From contig BCHU01000003.1 in assembly GCA_001599715.1 (NCBI GenBank), forward strand, positions 558,001 through 622,000: a stretch of DNA of 64,000 nucleotides. Direction: 5' to 3'. Within the stretch, counting starts at the first letter, position 1. Each line of letters begins with the position of its first letter. Under the pieces are notes generated by a model that was not told the DNA's origin, ran no database searches, and saw only the letters and a list, made by a program, of their open reading frames with translations. This document shows, piece after piece, positions 1 through 10,211 of this stretch. Origin of the DNA: Phaeotremella fagi. Its lineage: Eukaryota > Basidiomycota > Tremellomycetes > Tremellales > Phaeotremellaceae. Position numbers and translations under genes: made by a program.

Positions 1-1
1 C

Positions 2-214
2 TTAGCCTCTGCTGAAATGAATCTACGTTGTGCGATGATTGTTGATGATCGACTAACTTGGGAGGAAGGGAGAGTCCGCTATTTTCGAAAATTGATGAGT
101 CAGATTTTCGGAGGTCGGATTTGGATTGAGAGATTTGGACTTACCAGGGTTTTGAAAGCTGTTCTAGCGAATGACATGATGATTGTGACGATAGGTAGGT
201 CGTATGATAGATGA
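2..214 (+). CDS. 3' end of an unidentified gene (partial at window start)
   Basis: Reading frame 2 is open from the first bases to a TGA at 212-214 and gives about 70 residues with an ordinary mix of amino acids (for example LTWEEGRVRYFRKLM). It could be the last exon of a gene that starts left of the window. I do not recognise the protein, and no splice acceptor or domain motif fixes the frame, so a chance open frame is possible. Downstream, about 180 bases separate it from the next gene, enough for a short 3' UTR plus promoter. Confidence 0.3.
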   Translation, partial: LASAEMNLRCAMIVDDRLTWEEGRVRYFRKLMSQIFGGRIWIERFGLTRVLKAVLANDMMIVTIGRSYDR

Positions 215-393
215 TGATACTGATATTGTCAAGATTTGTTCGTAGTTTTTACAGTAAATCGAGTACAACTTTTTGATGCTTACATTCCTTCTTGATCCGA
301 TTGGTCTTCTTATAGTGGGGATCATTTAAAGTAATGGGGTAAGTGTTACTTCCAGCATCCACAAAGAAATACTATAAGTTACGTTCAGCTACA

Positions 394-1163
394 ATGTCGT
401 TGACTCCACCTTTTAGATATATATCAGCTCAAGTAAGTCAGGCAATAGAACTGTCATCTATTCTACGCACACAAATGCTCATTCCTGACAGCAACTCGCA
501 GAACTCATCAAATCAAAGCCAACTTCATCTCTCAAAGATCTAGCAGTAGTAGATGTAAGGGATAGTGATTTTGTCGTGAGTATGGATTCCAATTCCCTGT
601 TCAGAGTTAACATAGTGGTTTAGGGAGGGAATATCGTTTCAGCGTTAAATTATCCTAGTGAACAATTCCATACTAGCGTCACTGGACTCGTCAAGAAATT
701 AGAAGATGGTAGGTTACTCTTTCAAAGATGAATTGCAGACTTAAAACTGGCATTGGAACAGTTCCTCAGGTAGTCTTTCGTAGGTCCATCAAAAAACGAT
801 TATAAACGTATCACTCATCGAATATAGATTGTGCATTATCTCAAGTTAGGTTAGTATCTCCTCAGCCTCCGAAGCATTACGTTATGCTAATTCACCAAAT
901 TAGAGGTCCAAAATCTGCAAGGGTAAGTCAGAACCTCTCCTGCCCGATCATCAACTGACTAAGATTAGATATATGCAGAAACCAGAGCTTCGTTGATACC
1001 AGAACCAAAAACCGCGCAAGAGATATTAGTTCTCAGAGATGGATTCTCGGGCTTCCAATCGCGTTACAGAGTAGGTCTTCTTAATATCCTCCATACATCT
1101 TCTGACGACTTTCAGGATGATCCTGTGTTGATTGAGAAATTCAATAAATATTATCACGACTAG
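394..1163 (+). CDS. Cdc25-like rhodanese-domain phosphatase / arsenate reductase (Ych1/Ibp1/Acr2 type)
   Basis: The spliced product is a single small rhodanese domain. Joining exons 394-432, 492-575, 624-708, 762-779, 828-849, 904-923 and two more by GT..AG introns gives one continuous frame ending at TAG 1161-1163. Visible landmarks are VVDVRDSDF near residue 35, then an HCX5R active-site loop (H-C-A-L-S-Q-V-R) followed by GPKSAR, and an LRDGFSGFQSRY block near the C-terminus. This is the layout of the small fungal Cdc25-like phosphatases and arsenate reductases. The catalytic Cys and Arg are both present, so the enzyme looks active. The active-site loop is assembled from exons of only 18, 22 and 20 nt. 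Substrate (phosphotyrosine or arsenate) cannot be decided from sequence. Confidence 0.82.
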
Positions 1164-1365
1164 ATTTGTTTAGAGGAAGGCTTATTTACCCAATGGAAAA
1201 TCTCAGTATGGACGGCGGGACCTCGTATTGGTAGTTCTGTCACCCATGAATTTTCAAATTCAATGATATCCACACCTCGACAACAGGATCTGATTAAATC
1301 ATCTGGAAGATGATAGCAGTATACAAGCAGTGCACCAAGATAATTGAACAGAAGGCGTTATATCA

Positions 1366-1838
1366 CTACGGACGATTGAAATACAACGATCCAATATCAG
1401 GAAGATCTCCGTTACCGTTAGACGCATCATGACCAAGCACGGAATCATGAGAAATGAGAGTAGACGAACCCACGCCAGTTCTCAAAATGACTTTCCTCTT
1501 ATCGAATCTAAACCAGAAAATCACTTGATCAGTTGATACCCTAAAGAAAGTGAAACTCACAAAGAAGGAACGTTGTTCCATAATTCATTCCGCAAAATCT
1601 CCGCCTGGTCATCATCGAAATCTTCATTATAAACCACAAACATCTTCCATTCGTTATCGCGATCATCCGTTAGGGTTAGTCTGAAGCTCCCCGGTCTGTC
1701 TGTCGTCGACCTTTGGACATGTGAAATGAGAGCTGTGTTGGTGTTCCATCTGAACACTCTTGATTGGGGGTCTTGGGTTGTACTAGGTCGAATGGGACTG
1801 TAACTGTAGGTATAGATGGTGAATGGGCTTGAGGACAT
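1366..1838 (-). CDS. small hypothetical protein, two exons
   Basis: Exon 1 starts at the ATG ending at 1838 (MSSSPFTIYTYSYS; an upstream in-frame ATG at 1874 is also possible). A GTGAGT..TAG intron then joins in frame to a second exon ending at TAG 1366-1368. The product is about 135 residues, rich in Ser, Thr, Asp and Arg, with no signal peptide or membrane segment. A piece reading FRLTLTDDRDNEWKMFVVYN looks like beta strands of a small folded domain. I do not recognise the family. It is convergent with the rhodanese gene and the two share a short 3' intergenic space of about 200 bases. Confidence 0.6.
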
Positions 1839-2273
1839 TCTCGATTTCGAGTTAGGCAAAGCGCTGCGGATCAAAAATATTATAATAATGTCATCCGTAA
1901 CTCCACATGACTTCTAGAAGCTCCTTGTATAGAAGCTCCACTTCTGCTTGTCTTTGACTCGTGAGTCTCCACAGTCATGAAAGAAGGATATTTGGACGAC
2001 TTGATTGCTTCTAGGGTTTCATTATTGGAAGTGCGGAGTCCGCCTTCCCAAATTCCATGACATCACAACATACATATGTACAATTTCGACATAAAATACC
2101 ATAATCTACATACAAAACAGCTGTGAACTACAGTGACGAAGTTCTTTTTACAAAACATTTCCCAGACTCTAACTCATATCCGAGGTCAATTCGAAGAGTG
2201 CGATGCTAAATGTGTAAAACCCCCCGAAGCAGAATTACGATATTGAGGAGGAAGTTCCACCACCTTCTGCAAG
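1839..2273. other. intergenic, 435 bases
   Basis: This holds the 5' region of the small gene on its left and the 3' UTR of the membrane-protein gene on its right. AT-rich stretches around 2065-2120 fit a 3' UTR. No open frame, repeat or RNA gene was seen. Confidence 0.4.
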
Positions 2274-4000
2274 TCAATCTCCATAGCCCAAAGTAAAGGA
2301 GACACTCACATTAGCACCACCCTCCGGTAAACGAATTGTCAGATTCCCCGTACCGCCATCGGAATGAACGACATAAACATTAGATCTCTGTTGAGGGGGT
2401 AAACTTCTTGGACGTCCTAAACTTGTATTGCCGTTTGGAGGGTTTTGAAGATGGGGAAATCTGAGTGCCATGATTTCTCTCGCTTTTGATGAGTTTGGAT
2501 TAGCACTTATTGAAATTGGTGAGGGGATGGGAGAATCCGCTTGACCTGCTTGACTGGTAAAGGTACTTCCAGTAGCTGTACCCCAAGAATCGTTTCTTTC
2601 GTGCTGGGCGTGGATCGCTCCTTGCGGACTAGTTGTTCTGTGTACAGGGGTGTTATATTCGTTCAACCCCATGTTGTCTCGATAGATTCGATGTGAATGG
2701 GATTGATTGGATAGTGGCGAAACCGTTCTTTCGGGTGATGTCGATTGATAGAGATGGGGTGTAACGATTTCTTCAGCGTTGGGACTGGTTTTGTTGTACA
2801 TCGAAGCATGTGAACTTTCGCGTTCTTGCATCTGTGGTCTTGGATATGGATCAATCTCTTCTTTCGAATTGCTCTTGAGCTCAATCAGTCGATGTGCCAC
2901 AGGTAGAAGACAGAACTCACAGAATATCGACCAATGCGTTCGTTATTATTCCTGTTTCTGTAAAAGAACCACAGGAAGAGTCCAACACCTAGACCACCGA
3001 GTATGAACGCCCCAACTACACTCCCCGCTAGGGTACCTGTTGAGATACCTCCGGAATAAATGATGTTCGCGGGTGGGTACAGTTGTCCAGTTGCCACTTG
3101 TAAACAAGTCAAATCTTTCGAATCCCCAGAATGGAACGGTCCCATTGCAAATGAATTCCCTTGTGAATCGTACACAGCAGCCATGAAAGCTTGTCCATGA
3201 GTCTTACAAAATGATCAGCAAATCTGCCCAATTCATCCACTCACTAGACGAACGGTATAATTCATGGAATTGTCACTAGCGAACGTTGTGTTACTGGTGA
3301 TGTTGACTGGAGGATGGTTGGCAGGAGCGATAACCAGTGTATAAGGTGCTGTACCGTTTTTAGGGGTGAATCGGAGATCTGTACAAGCAGCTGGCCAAGC
3401 GTTTGTGGAGACGTCACCGGCGATTCCTAAAACTTCGACGTTGAGACTTTGGGATGGTGGGGTTATCCATGAACCTGTTACGTTGCCTCTACATACCGAT
3501 GTGCTGTTGGCGTACGCTGCAGCGGTGAGTGGTGTTTGAGTTACTGTGATGAGATCTTGACAACCGCCTGATACTCCGTTACTTGCCCACATACATGCGA
3601 TGAATTGAGTTCCGTTTGCGAATCTAACACTGTGTTAAGGTTGTGAAACACTATAATGGACTTACGGATGAGGAACGGTCTGTAATCCAGATAACGTTTT
3701 GATGTTTAACGATTTACTGTATATCACCGAATACGGTAAACCGTTTGAATCCAAATACTGTTCGTTGGCTAAGATGACCAAAGTGTAAGGGGGAGTTGGA
3801 TCTGGTCCACCTGCGTTGGCTGGTGTTCCTTGAGTAATGATCAATGGGGACGGACATGAATCTATGATCGGTAGGACGTTGGTCGCTGTTGAGAATGAAT
3901 AGAGAAAGGATTGAAGTTGATCACCTGTGTTAGGGGTGTTTGTTTCCGCTAGGCAGAATGAGAGGAGAAGAGGTACGACAGGTAACTTGCTGAACTTCAT
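2274..4000 (-). CDS. secreted/single-pass membrane protein with duplicated extracellular domain
   Basis: Four exons join in frame (introns at about 3624-3665, 3203-3244 and near 2888-2928). The protein begins with a signal peptide (MKFSKLPVVPLLLSFCLA), followed by an extracellular part with two related blocks. Each carries a PYTLVI core (TPPYTLVILA and TAPYTLVIAPA) and is followed by several N-glycosylation sequons. One transmembrane helix (VVGAFILGGLGVGLFLWFFY) precedes a basic stop-transfer stretch, RNRNNN. The cytoplasmic tail of about 230 residues is rich in Ser, Pro and Gln. This architecture recurs in basidiomycete cell-surface proteins of unknown role. The function is unknown; a wall or surface sensor is only inference. 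Confidence 0.75.
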
Positions 4001-4862
4001 CGGTGTGGTTGGGTGGTGGAATCAATGTCAGAGGTTGATCGAGGATATCTCAATTGTCCTGTTGATAATGATGGGAGAAGAGATTTCAAAATGGATAAAA
4101 ACCTCCCATACTCATACTGTATCACATTTTTACATACTTCAACCATCTTGTTGAAAAAAAAAACGGCCAAAACGAATACGACGACGACCTCGAACAGAGA
4201 AAAAAAGATTTCGGTTTTACTGCCGTAAGCCTTGGTTGGTTGGAAGTAACCAGGAACCGAGAAAAGAAAGAACGTCCACCAGACCAAAGCCAATGACTAG
4301 ACTTCCGAATAGGACCTGTGTGAGAAACTTTATATCGCTGCATGAGAGATTCAATCCTTCACGGGAGCTAGCGAGAAGTGAGTGAGAACAAACGGTGCGG
4401 CAAGTTGCTGTTTCTGGTACTTCATAATCTTGATTATAGAGTTTCTTTTAATTGAATACGTCTCGTATGTATGCATGTTCGTATGTTCGCTGGGACTCGT
4501 AGCTACTGATGACTGATTCGTAATCGCCGGTCCTCAGTAATGCGACGGTCATGGAATTTTCAAATGAAGTCTTGGAATACTGTCGATGGGATGTATAAAC
4601 TGGTTCTCTGTGAGGGAGAAGGGGTTTCTTCAGTCAACTACTGGGCCATGTTGTGAGAAGTAGTCATGAATTTAACAGAGCAGTAACACCAACAGCTGCC
4701 TCGGATCGAACTCGGACCGGAGGAGTAAATGGGGTGTAGGGGATGTCACCAAAATGTGGAGGTAGGTGGATACACTGTAGCTCTCATCTCACCGTACAAG
4801 TACCCACACTTCGACTTTTCATTCTCTACATATCTTTATCTACTCTATATCATCCCTCAATC
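4001..4862. other. intergenic, divergent promoter region
   Basis: About 860 bases separate two divergently transcribed genes (the membrane protein on the left, the aldo-keto reductase on the right). It contains an A9 tract near 4155 and T/C-rich sequence just before 4862. The short open frames here overlap each other on both strands and look like noise. No RNA gene was recognised. Confidence 0.4.
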
Positions 4863-6204
4863 ATGTCTTTAGGAAGAAAAGTTACTCTGTAAGTTAACCA
4901 TCTATAAACACAGCGTCAGTAGCTCATCCACTTCAGTAACAACGGTCTCCAAATCCCACAAATCGGTTTTGGGACTTGGCAAGCTCCAGCTGGTCAAGTT
5001 GAAAAAGCGTAAGTCATCAATTTAATAGATATTGATATCTCGCTGTTAGCGTCGAAGAGGCTATCAAGATTGGATACAGACACATTGATTGTGCTTTGGT
5101 GAGTGATTTTGATTACAGCTGAACTTTCTACTAACCATCATCAGGTCTATGGTAAGTTCCAAAATCCAAGCGTGTGGACGACAACATTTATCCATGTATC
5201 CATCCAGGCAATCAAAATGAAGTAAGTTCCTTATCCTACCCCACACTGACATCCCAGGTCGCTACAGGAATCAAATCTGCCGGTGTCCCCCGTGAAGAAT
5301 TAGTTCTAGTTTCAAAACTATGGAACAATTCCCATCGACCTGAAAACGTCGAAGCGGACCTCGACACCACCCTCTCCCAACTCCAAACATCATATCTCGA
5401 TGTCTACTTGATTCATTGGCCAGTAGCTTTCACCCCAGGTGCCAGTCTCTTCCCAACCAAAGACGGTAAACGTGAAATCGACGCTGACGCTCCTGGTGTC
5501 GCTGCTACTTGGAAAGAACTTGTTCGAATCTCGAAAGAAACTAAAAAAGTCAAGGCTATCGGTGTTTCCAACTTTACCGTTAAGAATTTGAAGAGAGTTA
5601 TCGAAGCTACAGGTGTCGTTCCTGCTATGAACCAGATTGAGTGTCATCCAAGTTTGATTCAACCTGAACTTTTCAAGTTCTGTGAGTTGATTCGTTGTTT
5701 TGAATCTGTTACTTTTTTACTGACTCAAGGTAACAGGTAACGACAACGGTATTATTATCACTTGTTACTCTCCATTGGGTAACAACACCACTGGTAAACC
5801 AAGAGTCATCGATTTCCCAGAGGTCCAAAATATCGCCAAGAGACTTAACAAAGAGCCAGCTCAAATTTTGATCGCTTGGGGTGCTCATCAAGGATTCTGT
5901 GTTATTCCTAAATCAGTCACTCCATCCAGAATCAAGGTGAGTCCTAGGTAGCTAGATTGAATTCAGGCTGACACAATCTAAGACCAACTTTGAAGATTTC
6001 GAATTGGATCCAAGCGATTTCGATGAAATCTCAATGATCGGTAACACCACTCGTGTCAGAGTCAACACTCCTTCACAATACAACCCTCCGTAAGTCGTTG
6101 TCGTATGTTTTAGTCTTTCAGGTCGCAAACTGATCCCATATAGATGGCCAATCAACGTCTTTGACGAGCCAGATGAAGAAGGATTACCTTACAGCACTTG
6201 GTAG
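4863..6204 (+). CDS. aldo-keto reductase (NADPH-dependent)
   Basis: Spliced from at least seven exons, starting MSLGRKVTLNNGLQIPQIGFG and ending GLPYSTW at TAG 6202-6204. It has the aldo-keto reductase barrel signature with all four catalytic residues visible: Asp in YRHIDCA, Tyr in LVYGNQNE, Lys in LVSKLWNN and His in LIHWPVAF. NADPH-contact segments follow (IGVSNFTVKNL, CYSPLGNN and the C-terminal IPKSVTPSRIK). Length is about 320 residues, normal for the family. It probably reduces aldehydes or sugars such as xylose or glycerol precursors in the cytosol; the substrate cannot be told from sequence. Confidence 0.92.
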
Positions 6205-6625
6205 AGTGTCCTTTTTGTGACAGGTTGGAAATTGAATGTTTATATGAACGAGGTGCTTCATGCTATGCATTAGAGTGTTGCCTTTGATAAGCTCTGTTCA
6301 CGAGAAGACTTGATCCCTTGAACGCTCTGTATTCGCGTTCTATTCCATTGTATCGGATATCGAGAATTCACATTAATTGATGCTGTAAACTTAAATTTCC
6401 TAATCTGTTATGACCTAATTTGGGGAAACCAATCTGCACCTAAACGCGGGTTAAAATGGGATCCCATCAAATCTATCGCTTTCTGTTCATCACCCACCTT
6501 CAATCTTGACAACATCATCTTTTCTCAGCCATACCAAAGAATCGACGTCAAACACGATACCAATCGATTATCAATAAATCACACCCTACAAAACCGATTC
6601 TCCCTCCTTACATCAAGATTCTGAA
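6205..6625. other. intergenic, 420 bases
   Basis: Holds the 3' UTR of the reductase and the promoter/5' UTR of the next same-strand gene. C/T-rich sequence from about 6480 to 6625 resembles a fungal leader. Nothing else was seen. Confidence 0.35.
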
Positions 6626-7678
6626 ATGTCACTTCGTCCCGAAGAAGAATCTCAACCATCCTCATCAACACCTACACCTATCCCTCAACCCCAACCCCAA
6701 CCCCCAACCAAACGCAGTAACAGCAAAAGACCAAGTTTCTCATCGACGGGTAGTGCACGAACGTTGAAAACTATTGATACGCCTTTATCGACCAGTCGCG
6801 TTTTGGTCAAACATGGGAAATACGTTTTAGCGGGTGGAGCTGGTTGTTGGTGGTTGGGAATCAAGGATTTGGTACTTGAGATACTTGAAGGTCAGGGGAG
6901 TTGGATTAGGTAGGTTTGAGCTGGGATTCGGTATTGCTAGAGAAGGTTCCTTTTGGGGGTCGATGAACGTCCTGCTGGAGTTTTGGTTGTGCTTCTCTGT
7001 TTTTTCTTCATAGCCTTTTGTTAACGCGTTTTGGTTAGGAAAACTATGATTGCTGCTGTGGGACTTCATGGGTTGACTATTGTGAGTGTTGTCAAGTGCT
7101 ATTGAAGACTTCATCTTTCACCTGCACCTGACGCTGATATCTCTTAGATCATCTTTCTCTACCTGGTAGCTTTCTTACCATGGCTCCGTGGGTATATACC
7201 AAATGTGAGTCTTTACAACCATCGTCACAGCACATCATCCTCTTGAGATCATTCGCTGATATAAACTCAGTATCCCAAATGGCAACAATCTGCCAGACTA
7301 AGATTCATTGTCCCTGTACGTCCCCTAATCACTCTTCTCAACCAACTTGAATCTAACCATTGTAAACAGGTATTAACAGCAACCATCCTACTCGGATGGA
7401 CATGTCTCGTCATTTCCTTTTCGCAAGCTGGGAAACGAAGTGTCGTAGGAGCGTTAGGAGACGCTGTGAAGGGTGTCGCGAACGGTGACGCAGGTTTGAT
7501 ACGTGGTCATCAAGGTTTAGGTATTTTCGGATCGATGGCTGGAGGTCAGTTTAATTCCTTTACTCTCAGAGTGACGCTGAATATCAATACAGCTACGGCT
7601 TTGTACACTTTAACTCTTGGGTTATTGGGTTTGATACCCACACCGTCGGATACACCTGTTAGGGAGAAGAGATCTTAG
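6626..7678 (+). CDS. conserved multi-pass membrane protein of unknown function
   Basis: Five or more exons read in frame from ATG 6626 to TAG 7676-7678. The N-terminal ~50 residues are Ser/Pro/Gln-rich and look disordered (PIPQPQPQPPTKRSNSKR). The rest has about four hydrophobic segments: YVLAGGAGCWWLGIKDLVL, MIAAVGLHGLTIIIFLYLVA, VLTATILLGWTCLVISF and the C-terminal ALYTLTLGLLGLIP. The first intron follows an arginine codon split AG|G. There is no catalytic motif and I do not recognise the family. The topology suggests a small integral membrane protein of the secretory pathway or mitochondria. Confidence 0.7.
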
Positions 7679-7991
7679 AGACGTGAAGAGAAGGTGGATG
7701 ATCTTTCTTAGCCTATGGCTTTGGACGTTTTCGATTCTTATCGTGTAAATATGTATATAATCATCTTTTTTACAAGTATCTTGGAACTAGAATTAAGGAT
7801 TCCAATGGAGGGTGTGCTGTAGACATTTGATGTATAAATATCTCGTTTGCTACAAATGACCATAGACCTAAGTCCGGTTGGACGATGACCGAATCAACTA
7901 ACAGCATTGCAATCACTCTCAACATTCTTCTTTTCTCATTACAACAAAACATTAATCATATCTATCAAACATCAATATACATAAGGTGGAG
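7679..7991. other. intergenic, 313 bases
   Basis: 3' UTR of the membrane-protein gene followed by the promoter of PFA4. An open frame starting at ATG 7885 overlaps the PFA4 start in another frame and is not conserved-looking, so it was not called. Confidence 0.35.
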
Positions 7992-10067
7992 ATGGTCTCA
8001 AGGGATTGGGGAAAGCTCTGGTAATACATGCCCATATCTGCATACAAGTGAAATCACTAACGAACTGAAAAGGGTTGGCGGTACCGTCATCTTAATTTCA
8101 TTCATCTCGTATTCCTCACAGATATTCGTTGTTTGGCCACAATACGGTAGAACCGTTAGTGTAGACCTCTTGACTTTGTTGATACCGTTCAAGTAGGTTT
8201 TTTTCAGTCTTTTTTACTGTTTGGAAACGGAAATCGTTGACACGCTATACACAGCTTTTTGGTTTTCATGGTATTTTGGAATTATCGATTATGCGTGATA
8301 ACTCCTCCAGGTGGTGTACCTCAAGGTTGGGTACGTAGAGAATCTTTTTATCAAGAATCAAGCTGATAATAGAGGTTAGAGACTGAATCTATCTGCTTTG
8401 GAGGGTATGGAGGTTAAATCCAAAAATCATGCTCCTAGATATTGCAAGACTTGTGAACATTATAAACCACCTCGTAGTGAGTTTGGATGCTTATTGGATT
8501 GGGACTGTTAGATATTGATTATAATACATTAGCACATCATTGTCGATCGTGTAAAACTTGTGTTGTAAGTTGATTTAATGTCTCTAAACGATGACGGAAA
8601 CTTACTGAGCGGTCTTAGCTCAAACTCGATCGTAAGTTGAAAAAGAGATTGTTGGGAATATTCGCTTAAATAACCTTAGACCATTGTCCTTGGATAGCAA
8701 ACTGTAGGTATCGATGATATCAGAAAATAATGTCGTATCACCTAACAACCACTAGGTGTCGGTTTCCACAATCAAGGTCATTTCCTCAGATTCCTCCTTT
8801 GGGTAGACTTGGCTACGTCCTACCATCTAATGCTCCTCATAAACAGAGTATTGGATTTCAGTAGATTATACATGGTAAGTGATTTCAACCTCAAATGTGC
8901 TACAAAAACTCTTAACACGTCGATAGCAGAAAGAGCCTAGTCTCTCCGACATGCTTTTCTTGATATTCAATTTCGCCACCTGTGTTCCCGTCTGGCTTTG
9001 CGTAGGGATGTTCTCCCTTTATCATCTTTATCTCGCTTCCGGAAATTCTACTACCATAGAGGGCTGGGAGAAAGATAAAGTTGCAACGTTGATTCGAAGG
9101 GGGAAGATCAAGGAAGTCAAATATCCTTATGTAAGTGTCGTCTCCGTCTGCGCTATTCGTCCTAACGCATCCATCAGAACATCGGAATCATCAACAATTT
9201 GAGATCCGTTCTTGGACCAAACCCACTTTTATGGTTATGGCCACAGAAAATGTTGGGGGACGGATTATCTTTCTCAGTGAATCCCGAGGCAGGTGGTGAG
9301 TCGGCTGGAGTCGAGTGGGCTGGGATCGTCGCACCTAGAGATTCGGGTCGTTCGTTGCAGACAAACGATGGGGTGGCTAGTGGTAGTGGGACCCAATCGC
9401 ATTCTGGTGTTGGAGAGGAAAGACTTAGAATTAGTAGAAGTCAGGAGGCGGACGGTGATTTGGTGTAAACGGGGGGATTCAAACCTTTTCCTTCTGTGAC
9501 AATTAGAGTAAGTATGTTCTATGATTTTGAATGATATCCTGATTAATTTTTGTAGGTTTTCACTGACATGTCTTTTCTTCATTAGATTCAAATGTACAAT
9601 ATCAATGGCCACCACCTGATCCGACTCATCTACCTAACCCAACAAGAAACTATCTAAATCAATCAGCTTTCGTATATGGCAACGACAGTTTGAATCCGAA
9701 TTTAAGACCGACGAACGGGGTGAGATCGAGATTACACGACAATCAATCGAATTACGTCCCACCTTGGCAAACCGATATCAACTCTGATGGGGAAGAGAGA
9801 CAATCTTCAAGATCGTCTTCATCGCCTGAACCGTATCTTTCAGATTACGATGATGAATCTACCATCAGACATAAAATTGGTAATAGTTCCCCGCCAAGGG
9901 TTCGTCGGGGTAGTGAAGGATGGGAAGTTAGGTCGACACCTATGTGGAATGTCGATGATGATCCTGAAGGTGTGGTCGGGGGTCGACCTTGGGAAGACGG
10001 GGGTCGGTATAACGTTTATATACCAGATACGAACGATTTACGAGATGATGGAGATAGTGATGACTGA
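7992..10067 (+). CDS. PFA4: palmitoyltransferase PFA4 (DHHC-CRD family)
   Basis: An S-acyltransferase of the ER membrane that palmitoylates other proteins. At least ten exons assemble to [10 protein letters not shown]..., with two N-terminal membrane helices and the sequence [16 protein letters not shown]. The cysteine-rich domain ([15 protein letters not shown], then HHCRSCKTC) contains the catalytic DHHC (LDHHCPW) split across short exons, and two further helices follow. Then comes the TTxE element ([12 protein letters not shown]) and the Gly/Pro block [14 protein letters not shown]. The C-terminal tail is acidic and Ser-rich and ends DGDSDD at TGA 10065-10067. The tail matches the Cryptococcus Pfa4 tail as I remember it. 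One intron (9296-9585) is about 290 nt, far longer than the rest. Confidence 0.93.
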
Positions 10068-10211
10068 GTTATGAGTTTCGGTTTTATACCCTGCATTCAA
10101 TCTTCTATGAAATAGTATTTTTTCATGTACAATACTTTCTTATTTTATTCTATTGTTTCCTTCTACTTTCCTTTTTGACTATAGATCAATGTCCTTACTA
10201 CCAACTATCAA

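Noticed and set aside
4690..4735. T-arm-like sequence (GGATCGAACTCGGACC) that resembles part of a tRNA
   Set aside because: The flanking bases do not form a 5-bp T stem on either strand, and no acceptor, D or anticodon arms could be folded around it.
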